DNA from: Cristatella mucedo
Taxonomy: Eukaryota > Bryozoa > Phylactolaemata > Cristatellidae
Reading direction: 5' to 3'
Assembly (NCBI GenBank): GCA_009760855.2
Contig: WPIO01000030.1
Coordinates: forward strand, 3,879,501 to 3,943,500
Length of the DNA stretch: 64,000 nucleotides
This document shows, piece by piece, positions 10,465-21,917 of this stretch. Under the pieces are notes generated by a model that ran no database searches, was not told the origin of the DNA, and was given only the letters and a program-made list of their open reading frames with translations. Made by a program: the position numbers and the translations under genes. The first letter of the stretch is position 1. Every line of letters begins with the position of its first letter.

Positions 10465-11260
10465 CACAGCTATCAACCCCTATAATCAGCTAGGTTTGTT
10501 AGTAAAATAGTTAGTTAAATACAGTCACTGACGTCGCGTTAATAATATGTTCTTTGCAATATATTTGTATTACATGCACTCATATTTAAATATCGAATAT
10601 ACCTTCCGTCGCTTGCCTTCGGTAAGCGATGGACATTTATGACAATACAATGCCCGTAACTGTACATGGGGGCTTATTAAATCAACGCCTATAATAAGCT
10701 AGGTTTTTTAGTAACTTAATAAGTTAGTTAGCAAGTCCACTGTATTCATTGATGAGTCACGCTTACATTATTCCCATTGTGATCTGTATAGTACTACTGT
10801 TTCGCTTCAGCAGTGATTATTATCATCTTATGAAGGAGGAGGAGGGGTGAGTCAATTTTCTAACTTGCGTATGCAGCTGCAGCATGCACTCTCACAGTTT
10901 AAATTAAACGTGCCTTGCCCCACATGCCTTTGGTAAGCGATAGACATATATAAATACAAGCTGTCATTGATTCTCGATGGTGGCTAAATTTACCGCTAAC
11001 ATAAATTTAAAGATGGTCAGCACCCCTGTACGCTACTCGTTGCTGATGAATAAGTTTCATAAAATTAGATTTATTTTTGTTTTTATAAAGAATAAGACTA
11101 AATAAAATTTTAAAATAAGTCTTTAATTTCCTCCTATACAGTTTTTACCAATAACTTGGAACTCCAATATTGGCAGTCAGTGGGGAGTGCTCACCAACTA
11201 GGTCTGTGGGCACTCAGCCCGCCTTCCAAAGCAATGTAGTTGTTTCATGATTTTTCAGGG
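10465..11260 (+). repeat. Unclassified dispersed repeat R1, copy 1
   Basis: 10681-11260 aligns along most of its length with 56560-57165: shared blocks include CTGTCATTGATTCT, TGAATAA, AACTAGATTTAT-like, AACTTGG, GGCAGTCAGT and CAGCCCGCCTTCC/CAGACCAGCCTTCC. The start (ATCAACGCCTATAATAAGCT) also occurs in slightly different form at 10468, so the 5' part is partly duplicated. There is no ORF, tRNA-like box or terminal repeat I can recognise. Confidence 0.65.
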
Positions 11261-11606
11261 ATGCAAGCTGGTGGATAAAAAACTATTGAAAACTACGTGT
11301 GATAGCCTTTATCCAGAAGTTTTTGGGCAGTCATTATGATATCCATATCTTAAACGGCTGCGTAACCTTGCTTTTGGAAATAACTTTGATGAATCATATT
11401 TTATTTCAGTGATCATTCAATAGGTTTTGGTAGTCATGTCCAGAATGCATATCTTGTTTTCACAGGACCGTCAAGAAAACTGTTAATGTTTATGTCTACC
11501 TATACCTATGACTGCAAGGCAAGTTCTTCTGATTGCATTAACTGATTATCCTGTTAATAACTCAAGCATGGGCATTACTTATTGGAAAATATCTTCGTGT
11601 AGTCCC

Positions 11607-11770
11607 ACGGCCGCGGGTCTCAGCTTAGGGTTACGGCGCTACTTCACGACGCTGTCACGGGTTTGAGTCCTGCAGCAGGGACTCCCGTGTTGCCCACTGA
11701 AAGCGAGAGTGATGGCCGCCAAGGCTCGTCTATCGCTAAAAAAATGAGGTTTTTGCATCAGCTGTCAATT
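11607..11770 (+). repeat. SINE-B copy, diverged
   Basis: CACGGGTTTGAGTCCTGCAG is the B-box region, followed by GTTGCCCACTGAAAGC, GGCCGCCAAGGCTCGTC and a diverged GAGGTTTTTGCATCAGCT end. Confidence 0.65.
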
Positions 11771-12187
11771 ACTTTTACTGTACGCCATTTTCGAATCCTT
11801 CACACACACGTTTTGTCAAATAAATGCAGCACACCCTGGAAGTGTTGATATTATGGTCACTTCCACTTCTCGAATACCTATTCTCTAATGATTTAGGGCT
11901 AGGTATTTCTGTGGCACGAGGCTTCGTGTCTTATTACGATATTCTGACTAACGATATTCCGACTAACGTCAATCCCACTACCCGAAGTTTATTCGTGTGT
12001 CCTGCTATTTAAATGATCGGATAGCATATGAATTGTCACTTAATATGCTGCAAAGCAATATACTTAATTTTCTCTAGAATGGCCTATATTTAGCTATTCC
12101 ATCAAGCTTTCTAAAAATCAGTTGCATGCAAAGTTTCCCAAGCTCTTGCTCAAGATGCAATAACACTGGGGCGCATCTCAATTTCAG

Positions 12188-12348
12188 ACTAGTCTTATGA
12201 AACACGCACAAAAACGGCTGCAGGAAATGAAAAAGATTGGATCGGAAAAACAGTCGCCTCCTGGCTCTTTACACTCGCTGAGATCAATCGAAGTACGGCA
12301 GCGTGAAGAGGCCAACTCGGACGTGGACCGTGGGGATCTTCAGTGTCG
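12188..12348 (+). CDS. CNG channel, probable exon after the C-helix
   Basis: After acceptor ATTTCAG, the phase-0 frame reads TSLMKHAQKRLQEMKKIGSE and continues hydrophilic and charged. It fits the position after YPQAK, where CNGL-type channels have an L-x-x-x-G-R-K-R-L helix; here it is LMKHAQKRL. The frame stays open to a stop at 12404-12406. The exon end is uncertain: TCG|GTCAGT at 12348 is the best donor (phase 2) and GAA|GTACGG at 12292 the alternative (phase 0). If neither is used this could be a terminal exon. Assignment rests on phase, order and a short similarity. Confidence 0.6.
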
Positions 12349-13140
12349 GTCAGTGCTTCTTAAAAGCAGGCAAAGCCACTGCCCGTTAGACGTGGCGTCA
12401 ACTTAATCCGTGTGCACTGTCTGGCTGGCTGCGTCGCAGTCGTGCGCTGCGAGCTGCCCGCTCTACTCTCGTGAAGATTTGATGTCATTGGATAGTATTG
12501 CTGTCTTTCTTATGTGCATATCGCTTTGAGCTCTATTGTATTCAATACTGTAAGCCATTCTTCCCGATTTGCTGAGCCTCGCTTTGAAATTCATTATACT
12601 AGCAGCAGTGCTACCTGATACACTGAGCACAGCTTAAGCGAAATTCCTTGACGGCGGCAGTTGAAACAGATAGCTGTCTCAGGAGGAAAACACTGGCATG
12701 TTGCACGGATAGCACTCTGCTGCGAATGACTGGATGTAAATTAAATCTTTGCGTTCCAAGCGGAAGTGTGCGTCTCAAGCCCATTTATAAAGTCCCCTTG
12801 AAGGATAACGATAGATAAGTAGAGAAGGATGCAGCAAGTTTGACAAAGTCAAGATACTGACCCAAGTAACACATCAATGACCTCATGGGATATACCATTA
12901 AACATCCAACAATCCGATCTCTCTATAACAATTTGAATGATAAAAATATATTGCTTTTTACAGCGCTCTAAGGGACCATAATCTATATCTAGGTGCTTTC
13001 TAACTATATTAAGCGCGCAAAGTAAATAAGTAAATATCAAGCGTCGGCCAGCGTACCCAAACGTATACAAAGATGCCCTTGGCCACCGGTTAGTAAGACC
13101 TCTGGTTAGGAGCCTGCATTGAATCATGCGCAGCTATGTA

Positions 13141-13220
13141 GGCAATGCACACCGGTACAGATAAAAGACAAGCCCACTAGGGCGATGCACACTGGTACAG
13201 ATAAAAGACAAGCCCACTGG
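13141..13220 (+). repeat. Two tandem 40-bp repeats
   Basis: GCACACCGGTACAGATAAAA and GCACACTGGTACAGATAAAA recur exactly 40 bases apart, with GACAAGCCCACTAGGGCGAT and GACAAGCCCACTGGGGCGAA completing the units. It directly precedes a LINE fragment. Confidence 0.85.
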
Positions 13221-13224
13221 GGCG

Positions 13225-13640
13225 AAGGGAAAGCTGATTGAAGCGGATGCGTCAAGCTGAGACTTGAAGAATGCAAGGCCGCAGGTAGTGATCGTAGTCA
13301 GAAGCGAGACTGTCGGGGCATAAGAGCTGAAGGCTCGATGACCAAAGGATTTAAATATAGTGACTGGACGGGCGAGTAAACTAGATGATGAGGAATGGAT
13401 GGTGCGGGAGCCAAATTAAGGAGAACGGAGGTCGGATAGACCGGCTGGCGAAAGCGAGTGAAGTGACCTGCAACTCAAACAGACGATCTCGAAATTGATT
13501 CGACGCTTGGTGAATTCGGCGTCAGTGATGCTCAGACAGCCTAAAGGGGTTACATCCAGCTGGAGGATCGCAATGTAATGACGGGCCGCCTTCTGCTTAT
13601 TGTTGCATGCCAGCGTTAAGCTTCTGTTGGTCACCCAGCG
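13225..13640 (-). pseudogene. L2/CR1-like LINE fragment
   Basis: Reverse-strand frames contain VTPLGCLSIT...INFEIVCLSCRSLHSLSPAGLSDL, matching the LINE ORF2 C-terminal pattern (I/V)TPLLxxLHWLPVxxRIxFKI...SLHxLAPAYLSDL. After a frame change, FGHRAFSSYAP matches the conserved D-R-A-F-S-x-x-A-P segment. Several stops and shifts mark it as dead. Confidence 0.7.
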
Positions 13641-13784
13641 TTCCATTGGCCATCGACTAGGGGGGAGATTGTATCTGAAGTAATCCTAGCCGGCTTCCAA
13701 CGTTTGCCGTTGATGGGCTGGCAGCTCAGTTATTCAAAGATTCCCAAGGACAGCTAGCAAACATGGCCGCTGGAATTTATTTGT

Positions 13785-13789
<5 letters not shown>

Positions 13790-13834
<45 letters not shown>
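13790..13834 (+). repeat. (GT)n microsatellite
   Basis: About 20 GT units interrupted by a few C. Confidence 0.95.
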
Positions 13835-13835
<1 letters not shown>

Positions 13836-13939
13836 CGTTCGTTCATGCGTGTTTTAACTAGTTTCTCCTAGGTAAGACCTGCTCGACCTAATGAGCCTCA
13901 GAATTCAGATGCCTCTCCCACCAATGTGGCCACCCTGAA

Positions 13940-14230
13940 AGGATGATGATTAGTATCTCCCCCTTTTACCGGTCCTCCCCTTCTCCCAGTCTTACCTCTC
14001 GCCCCTCCCTTCCTGTCCTGGCTCTGTTTGCTCTCCTCTCCCCACCCGGCAGCAGGTCCCCCATCCCTCGCGGGATCCACCTCCCGCTTGTTCTTCAGCT
14101 TTCCTCCCTCTCTGCACTTTGGTCCTTTAACCTAGCCTGGCCCTCCTCTCCTCTCCCTGGTCTTATTATCAACTCCCTCTCACCCTCTTTGCCATAGTCC
14201 TCCATTTCTCTGGCTCCCTTTTACCCTTCT
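13940..14230 (+). other. Pyrimidine-rich (CT/C) low-complexity stretch
   Basis: Dense CTCC/CCCT runs on the + strand. Open frames on both strands here reflect the biased composition and have no domain. Could be a decayed microsatellite or simple-sequence region. Confidence 0.6.
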
Positions 14231-14594
14231 TCCGGGCAGGGGTATTCATCACCGGTCACCAGGTCTGAGGTTGCCGTGCTGGGTTCTACTTCCGCCTTGA
14301 GGCTTGGTTGTGAGCAAAAAAAGGCAGCTTTATTTAGCTGCAGCTGCCACAGCCGGTGCTGCTACGATAAGCTGTGTGGAACGTCATTGTTCCTAGGTCC
14401 CAGTCTGCATCACTTGTAGCAGCAGGTGCTTTCTTCACTTCCTGGGTAGTCGTAGCATTCGCCCACGTCGATTGAGACGGCCTATGCATTGCCGTCCAAA
14501 TCCAGCTTATATAAAACATGGTCGAATCGCAGATGCACAATCCAAAAATGCTGATGTTGACCATCAATCATCCACACCCAGGTCTGCACCTTAA

Positions 14595-14690
14595 GAATAA
14601 TAATAATGCATTTGCATTTGATATAGTGCCCTCAGATAACTCAATCTCTCCCCCGGGCACTTCACATTTGCTGCAAAGGAAGCACGATAG
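14595..14690 (-). repeat. LINE-A 3' tail
   Basis: Reverse strand; (AAT)n, then ATATAGTGCCCTCAGATAAC, TCAATCTCT and CACTTCACATTTGCTGCAAA. Adjacent to a second tail at 14703. Confidence 0.8.
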
Positions 14691-14702
14691 GCTGTGTTAA
14701 GC

Positions 14703-14935
14703 TAATAATAATAATAAAAATAATATTACATTTGATATAGTGCCCTAAGAGAACTCAATCTCTTTATATGCACTTTAAAATTGCTGCAAAGGAAGCACGA
14801 TCAAATGGTTAGCGGTAGCATGCTCGATAAACAAGAGCAACATGGTTAGGGGTGACATGCACACGGTCAGCATGCATCTATGGTTAGTGGCAGCATGCAC
14901 AGTGTCAATACGCATAAGCACACAAAGGACCTTAC
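14703..14935 (-). repeat. LINE-A 3' end with part of 3' UTR
   Basis: Reverse strand; (AAT)n tail, ATATAGTGCCCTAAGAGAAC, then the family 3' UTR with GGTTAGGGGTGACATGCACA, GGTCAGCATGC and CGCATAAGCACA. Same 3' UTR is seen at 24150-24240 and 36060-36190. Confidence 0.85.
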
Positions 14936-14959
14936 CTGGTGATTATTGAGACGATCTAG

Positions 14960-15660
14960 CAGAATCGTGTTTATGTAATGTAATGTAAAGTATCTCCGTC
15001 TGTAACTCCACAAAGTCGTAAAGACGATGGGGGCGTTACGCAGGAGAGTTTTGTATAGCGCACTCACAGCCTAAGCGGCTTTTGGTACGCATTCGGTAGC
15101 CAACAGACTTCGTCTCACGCAACAAAGAAAAAGTGGGAAGCATAGCAGAGTCAGGAGAGCAGTTGAGGTAGTGATTAGCATAGAAGTAGCAGCTCAGGAC
15201 CGCTGAAAAGGATGAGCCATAGTCGGCAGTAGGAGAGAAGTTGTCATTGCGTAAGAATTGTGGAAGCGAGTTCCACAGTCTAGGACCTGCAGAGCTAAAG
15301 CTTCTGTCGCCAACGGTCTTTAAGCGGAGGAATGGAACAGCTAATTTACTATCCACACAGGACCTGAGGGCGCGAACAGGCTGAAACTGATGCAGCAGTT
15401 CAGCTAGGTATGAAGGAGCCAAGCCATGGCGGGCCTTGTGGGTCACCGTAAGAACTTTGCTCTGTATCCGTTGCTCAACCGGCATCCATCCTGGCTCTTC
15501 TAGCAAAGGAGACACGTGTTCAAACATCTGAGACTTGAAGACTGCCCTTGCAGCCATATTTATAGTCAGCTGCAGTGGCCTAATAGCTTTATTTGGTAGC
15601 CCAGCCAAAAGGGAATTACAATAGTCAACCCGAGACAGAAGTAAGGAGCTAGTTAATTTT
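14960..15660 (-). pseudogene. LINE-B 5'-truncated copy, longest open frame
   Basis: A reverse-strand frame of 190 residues (15036-15608) runs AVFKSQMFEHVSPLLEEPGW, then MPVEQRIQSKVLTVTHKARH, GLAPSYLAELL, and later VGDRSFSSAGPRLWNSLPQF. This is the conserved C-terminal part of L2/CR1-type ORF2, after the reverse transcriptase. The element is truncated at about 15660 and lacks endonuclease and polymerase, so it cannot move by itself. Confidence 0.8.
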
Positions 15661-16899
15661 TTTTACAAGCTAGCTTCCGTGTCAGCAAAAGTTAGGTAAG
15701 ATCAAAGAGTCCATCTCCAAGGTAACATCCCCACTGGACTCATCTCCCTTCGTAACACCATCGCTGGACTCCTCTTCCTCAATTCCTTTGCTCCGCCTCA
15801 CACATTACAGTATACATTCAGTCTGGCTACTAGTGACCTGATCTCGAAGTTTACTTCTCAGTCTAAGAAGACTGCACGCACTCTAGGCCCTATACCCATT
15901 GGTCTCATTGTGCGATGTATCGATTTGCTGCTGTCGTTCATAGCTAATGTTAATGCGTGTTTCTGGTGCGGTTGTTGGTATTTATGAGTAATGTCGCAAG
16001 AAAAAAAAATCGCTTTAGTCTGTTTGGGTATCGTTTCGTCCAGAGACAGGTACATCTTTTTAGGTCTGTCTTTCAATTCAGGCTGCGTCTTAGTTCGGCA
16101 AGGTTGTGTTGCCGTATAACAGACAATTGCTCGAAAGTCTGTGCTGAGAACAGGTCTGGGGTTTTGTGGGCAATCTCGGGATGATATGGCCTGCTAAGAC
16201 AATTCGCTAACACTAGTCTACAGATCCTTTGTCCAGCTAATAGTTAAGAAGTGGTTCATTCTATATTTTTGCCGCCATCAGCAAAAAAGGAAAATTAGTT
16301 AACATTATCAACACAGAACTTCCACACTTTGCAAAGGCTGCATCTGCCGAAAATTCTTTATAACTCCCCTCTCCTCCCCCACGCTATTTGTATTTCCTGT
16401 AAAGGTCCTCAAGGTTAAGTCGAGATAAGTATCTCGATACCACTACAGTAGCTTTAGCTTTCAGGCACCTGGCAGTTCCTTTCCTGTCGTTTTTGAGGCC
16501 ACGTTCCCTACACGTTCCTCTATATTTGCACACGTCCTGATTGTCCTTCACGGCTAATGCTGCGGTATGATCTGCCATCTATAGGCTCGAATGTCGCGAA
16601 TGCTCGGATCGTCGGGGCAGCAACCACCAGCTAGAGGTAGGTACTAGCTTTTAAGAGGTTCCTAAGTGTACGGGAGAACTTCTAAGGTGCACTGACTTCT
16701 AGGCCCAACCTGCAAGAGCCTATGTCGGTTGGTAGACATCCTCCTCAATCTTCCAGAGGTTGGCTGTTCCTGGCATGACTGTGAAGGTGTGGCCCCTGCC
16801 TGGCTTAATCCATCCTACGACCGCTCGAGACACGCTTATTCGGCTCGCTTGAGCCTCGCTCTCGGCATTCGCATGATAATGTCGGAGCTGCCGTTCCAG

Positions 16900-17085
16900 G
16901 AAGCTGTGAGACAGTGCAATGAAAACGTCAAGCAACTTCGATCCGACATCGAGTCCTACTCAGCTCTCATCCAGCGACTATCGCAGAAGCCAGGTGAGCT
17001 GCCAGAGCTGCCGCTTGGCGCCGGCTGCTGCTTAGTGTCTCGCCGAGCTTACGATCGCAGTCCGCTGTCCCCGTCGATTGAGTGA
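16900..17085 (+). CDS. CNG channel, probable C-terminal coiled-coil exon
   Basis: After acceptor CCGTTCCAG the frame reads EAVRQCNENVKQLRSDIESY followed by SALIQRLSQKP. Hydrophobic residues recur at heptad spacing, resembling the C-terminal leucine zipper (CLZ) through which CNG A-type subunits trimerise. Two ends are possible: read-through to the stop at 17083-17085, or donor CCAG|GTGAGC at 16993 followed by an in-frame GC-rich segment ending with a stop at 17462. The phase match to the exon at 12188 depends on which donor is used there, so an exon may be missing between them. Linkage to the channel gene is inference from strand, order and coil character. Confidence 0.45.
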   Translation, partial: EAVRQCNENVKQLRSDIESYSALIQRLSQKPGELPELPLGAGCCLVSRRAYDRSPLSPSIE

Positions 17086-18225
17086 CGACCTGTTCTAAGT
17101 ACGTGCAATCGATGGCCTACTCGCTGGGCATTCAGTAACTGTCAGCGGCTCGACGCGTACGTACGTTTGACAGTCTGGGCCAATGCCAGCGGAGGAGCGC
17201 GGTAGCGCTCGGCGACAGGTACGTCTGGATCGAAAGACAGGCCTTCGACGGCATCCCGAGTGCGGATGGCTCGCGCGTCAGTCGAGTCCCCCCATTGAGA
17301 CCTCGTGGCCGACGCCAGTGACCGACATCAGCCGGGTGTGTCAGCAGAGCGCCGCCGAGGCCCAGTGCCCCAGGGTGCAGCCAGCCTGCGGCGAAGCCCA
17401 GGCCAGCCATCCACCGTCGGTCGGTCGGTCAATGGGGGCGAGCTCGGCGGCGGCCGTTGGATGAGGCACACGGGCGTCGGAGGTGCGTTGGCTCAGGATA
17501 CAATAACCGACGATACAATCGCATCAGCCTTCTTTCCGGTGACAAGTCGTAGACCAGTTACTTGCAACCTGTGGCTGCTTAGCGACAGAACGTCGCTCAT
17601 GAATACGTTCGATGCCTCGGGCTGCTGTTTGCTTCATCGATTCGAGGAATCAAGAAATACCGAAACATTTGAATTCAAACTGAGCCAGCTTAAGACAGTA
17701 CTTAAGATTTTTAGCGGCTCCCGAGTTTTTTAACAGCTAGGAACGGAATATGTCGCGGTCTGTGGTTTAGAGAGAGTAAGTGGACATCGGAAGTGACGAT
17801 TAGGTGGTTCGACGTATGGCCGGTGCTGATGCTGGGCACATGTAATCCCTCCGCGGTTGCCCAATGTACAGCTCAACGTGGACGACATGAATTCCCTCCC
17901 GAGTTATGGGTGTTCATGATGGTTGTCAAGCTTTGCTGTCGTCACCACAACTACATTCGTCTTAGTAACTTTCAATGCCTGCAAGCTTTGCTTCGATGCC
18001 CCGTAGCTTCGGCCGGTATGCATCGCACGTCTGCAGAGGCCAGACACCGCTAAGTACAACATGTCTGAGACAAGATACTCGAGTTCAGGAGCCGTTACAA
18101 CGCGTTCACAACACTTGGTATCAAAAGTATCGGGTATTTGCTGCGAGTTACATATTCTTGGTGACCCCTAGCAATTATTGCGTACTAATCGCATCGCTTT
18201 TGAATAAATGAGTGAGTATTGCGTT
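17086..18225 (+). other. Probable CNG 3' untranslated region with candidate poly(A) signal
   Basis: GC-rich to about 17480, then neutral composition with no recognisable domain. An AATAAA at 18203-18208 is the first good polyadenylation hexamer downstream of the last CNG exon. The part between 17183 and 17464 stays open in one frame (Pro/Ser/Ala-rich) and could be coding tail if the 16993 donor is used. Confidence 0.3.
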
Positions 18226-21200
18226 TGAAATATGGCTTTCGAACTGAAAGGTTTTAAGACATGGATGCTTCATATAATGGAATTTTTAAAAGCTGAATTG
18301 GCTGCGTACTCTAGCGACATTTGGGACTAGAGAAAAGTCCCCTGCCTCACTATATCGATTTACGAGTCTTGCTCAACCAATCTTGAGTGAATTGACCTGA
18401 AGTTCAGTGCCATGCTTAACTTAAGCGAATTTCGGTGCCTATCCCTGATAGCCTCATGAACTATTTGAACTGAGAGATACTCTGAATTTGCAGTTCTGCA
18501 CCCTAATTACAACCGTGAACATCGATCTCAGATGCTATTTGTGTTTCATGTGAAAGGGCAAAAGGTTACTGATGCTGTTTCACACTATAATATTAGACAA
18601 ATTAACCTCATTTGTACAGCCCCCTAATAAAATTGTATATCTATCCGGATGCATGACATCTCGTATGCTCCAGAGCTCGAGCTCACGAACGTTCTCAGGA
18701 GAGGCGAACACCAAATCCCTGGGCCAAATCAAGGCAACTACTTAATAGTTGCCTGGCTTTGCAGGGAAATTCGCATAGTTTCAACGTGCAATTTGTCTTT
18801 TGAATTCCACATTTTTTGCAGAGACAGCAGCTACTTCAGGATTGAAGCGCTTGATACTGAGATCAGTACCCATCTTAATCACTCGATACGAGAAATCCAT
18901 CTTTCAGGTTCAATGTTCACCAATATGGTCACAAGCAATTCGACTAGAACAAGATGAAAGTTAATGATCTTCAGCAATCCTCTAACACTTCTAAAACAAA
19001 TGTTACAAGTGGTGGATAGCGACTTACACGTTTGGGCAGAACTGGGTCACCCACGTAACGGTGCCAATCCCAGCCGCCTCACGTTGAATGCTGGTGAAGC
19101 CATGAGCTTTAGAAACACGGCTAGCATTTTTCTGGTGCTGCACCAATGCTCGCATGTATGCCCACAGTGGCGGACGCTGTAGCAACGAAGAGCGCCCCCT
19201 ACCTTAATATAATCAGTCAGCATCCCCATAGTCCACTCGACAGCGACGTAGGGCGACAGGTGTCAAAGAAAAGCCGTTAAATTTGATGTGCCTGGACAGA
19301 GATTGAGTTCTCTGGGGCCTATATAACAAATGTATTTTAATTATTATTATGACGTCCATCAAATCTCGTACTGCTCGAGGCCTAGAGTACAACTCAGCTC
19401 AACTTATAAGGCACAACTGACTGCCTATTGCACGCTTATATGCAATTTAGTATACTAGATATGGGAGCATTTCTCACCAGTCAATACTTTCCATTACTAT
19501 CACATTATTTGCTATCGCTAAAAAAGCAGTGCTGCGGTTGAGAGGACATCCTAACAAAATAGAGAAAAGCAGGTGCTTGCTGCCTTCTTGTGAACAGGTT
19601 AGTTCCTGACTGCAAACCTCGCCTACTTAATGCTCCACAAATTCAATATGTCAAGGCTTAACCTAAAACATAGCACATTGAAGTATACCAAATTCAATAA
19701 TATTTTGATTAGCAATGCAATCGTAGTTTTTCCAGACCCTCATTGGCACATCCAGCAGACTAATGTCACAAGCTCTGTAGACTCCTCTTACTTAAGAAAA
19801 GAACAGAAGGCGATAGGATGAAGTATCACATGGGGAGTGTCTTACCAAAAACCTTCGAAAACCCGCTGTTGTGGTCCATGGCATCACATTTATTCTCAAG
19901 TCACCCACGCAGCTCTTTTAGTTTGTGCATGCTGGCTTCGCACTGGTTCTAAAGAAGTTGTCACTCAAGAGTTGGCGCTGAGTTTGCTACCGGTTCAGCC
20001 AGTTTTTTAATTCACTGTTGCTTCGACCGAATCATCCAGGTCCTAGAAGTATCCAACAAGTCGATCCTTGGCAGCTTAGCTCCAGCTCCCTACGTCTAGT
20101 GTACGACAGCACTCTTTGAGAGAAAAGCAGCCACATCAGCATGGCTCCACGAACACTTGACACATGGCTCAACACAAAATTGCAAGGGCGACACGCGAAT
20201 TCCCGGTTTTGCTCTACCCGATGCAAGACAAACAGCTAGAGTGCATGGTCTTTTTTTAAGGTGCCTCTTACTCCATACCTTTGGTCCTCCAGGAAGTAAC
20301 GTGGGAATAGGAGTCGAGTTTATGGTAAGCCTACGACCGATGACCCTGCTGTATTCTTAGGTTTATTGCTGAGTGGCTCTAGCCATAGCCAGCCTCTGCC
20401 GGGCTGTGCACAATCTGTTCGTGGCTTTCAAGCCGTTAAAGCCTAATCTGATGTGCCTCGATTAGTCTTTATTAGGTGGAAACCATAAACGAGGGTCGAC
20501 TTGATTCGTGCTTAGTGCTTGAGTATATTTAGCTGCTGACTCGCATCCACTCAAACGTGCTGCTTGATCAGGCTATTGAGCCTGCCAGGAATGAGATGGA
20601 CCCAACGCAAGCTTTTGCTAAGCCTGGCCTATACAGCACTCAGCTACACAGAACACTAAGAGCTACAACTTGCTGCTTATCCTGCTTCTCTTTTACAATG
20701 GCATATAGGAAATACTTCCACAAGGAGGCCTTACACGACAGCTGGCAAATGGCAGCACTACAGAAGGCAAAAGTCAGTAGAAGGCCATCAATCGAATGTT
20801 GCCAGCAGCCTAGGTACGAAGGGCAGCAAAGGGAGTCTGCCGTTGTATGAATCTGTAACCACTGGAATGAAAACAGCACACTCCCGAAATGGATATACGT
20901 TCTACACACAATAAAGTGTAGCTGACAGATATAATAGGAAATTCGGTATGGACGAGAAGTTCAGAGAAACTTGGTGGCTGCCGATGCCTTTCAGCAAGCT
21001 AGCACTTGTACCAACTCGATATACAGCAGCATCTAAAATCTCATCAACAGAGCTTGAATAGTCCTCTGGTGAAATAACTCAGCTGCACGGTGTGTATTCA
21101 ATGAAAGAACACCCAACATAGCACAACTGTACCAATAAGAGCCTCAACAGACACCTAATCCTTAAGGTCTATGCACAGAGCAGCCATATACCATTCCTAC

Positions 21201-21560
21201 AGCCAAGATAAGACGTTTACGGCTATGGAAACACGAGGCTGCTGCAGCTGCCAGATAGTCTGGACTAACTGGCTATTGCAATAGCTGTCCAAAGCATTGA
21301 TTATACGCGACTGCATGTTGGAGTGTCTCCAGAGTGGTGACACAGCATAATCTTTGCACAAGTATAGGCAGGCAGCAACCATCGGCCAAGGCAACTAATC
21401 GTGGAAAGCACTCCATGCGACTCAACTAGCGATCAGCCACATTAACGAGCTGCGACACTATGCAGAGTCGGACCACGATATGCTCTAGTTCCCAAAAACT
21501 CCATAGTCATAGGAATAGCACAGCCGGCCAGTTGACACTTCCAGTTGAACTGGATGGTAT
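17480..21560. other. Region between the two convergent genes
   Basis: CNG (+) and UBE2G1 (-) are convergent, so this holds their 3' ends. Apart from a LINE-A tail at 19282 I see only neutral sequence; open frames here (for example 18649-18957 and 20557-20850) have no domain. Confidence 0.5.
19282..19350 (+). repeat. LINE-A 3' tail, short and diverged
   Basis: TTTGATGTGCCTGGACAG, AGATTGAGTTCTCT, then ATATAACAAATG and TTATTATTAT. Confidence 0.65.
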
Positions 21561-21660
21561 ACGGTGCCTTTATTAACTGCCCTAAGCGGGAGTTTAAATA
21601 AAGAAGCTCAAATGTTCTGAGGGGGGACACGGTGAAAAGCTGCATTTCGAGGAGCATTGC

Positions 21661-21917
21661 TCATAGTTCTTCCTGACTTTTCCGTACACATTTTGCCACC
21701 TTCTTCCTAAAGAGTTCTGGTTGCTCTCTTAACTCTTTGGCAGCATCAACATTAGCTGGCGATTCGTCATTTGGATCAGCAAGCATGGATATGACACTGA
21801 TCAATATAGTTTCCACGGTGTGAATGGGTAGCCAACGTTCGGATGCCTTTTCATAGCCCCACTTGTCGTCTCCAGGTTCGTGAAGAATCGAAATGCAAAC
21901 ATCCCCGTTTTTATCAA
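21661..21917 (-). CDS. UBE2G1: UBE2G1-type E2 ubiquitin-conjugating enzyme, last coding exon
   Basis: E2 enzymes accept ubiquitin from E1 on a cysteine and pass it on with an E3; UBE2G1 builds mainly K48-linked chains in the cytosol. Entering at acceptor TTGCAG (phase 1), the frame reads DKNGDVCISILHEPGDDKWG, then YEKASERWLPIHTVETI, and ends KSQEEL followed by a stop. The catalytic Cys is in DVCISI. The acidic insert HEPGDDKWGYEKxxERW is typical of the UBE2G/UBE2R class, and PIHTVETIxISVISMLADPN separates G1 from G2. It stays open for 85 codons plus the split one, with no intron to the stop. A reverse-strand AATAAA lies near 21568-21573, about 90 bases past the stop. Confidence 0.95.

Noticed and set aside
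13898-14197. Overlapping frames in the pyrimidine-rich stretch
   Set aside because: Both strands are open only because of the C/T bias; sequence is low complexity.
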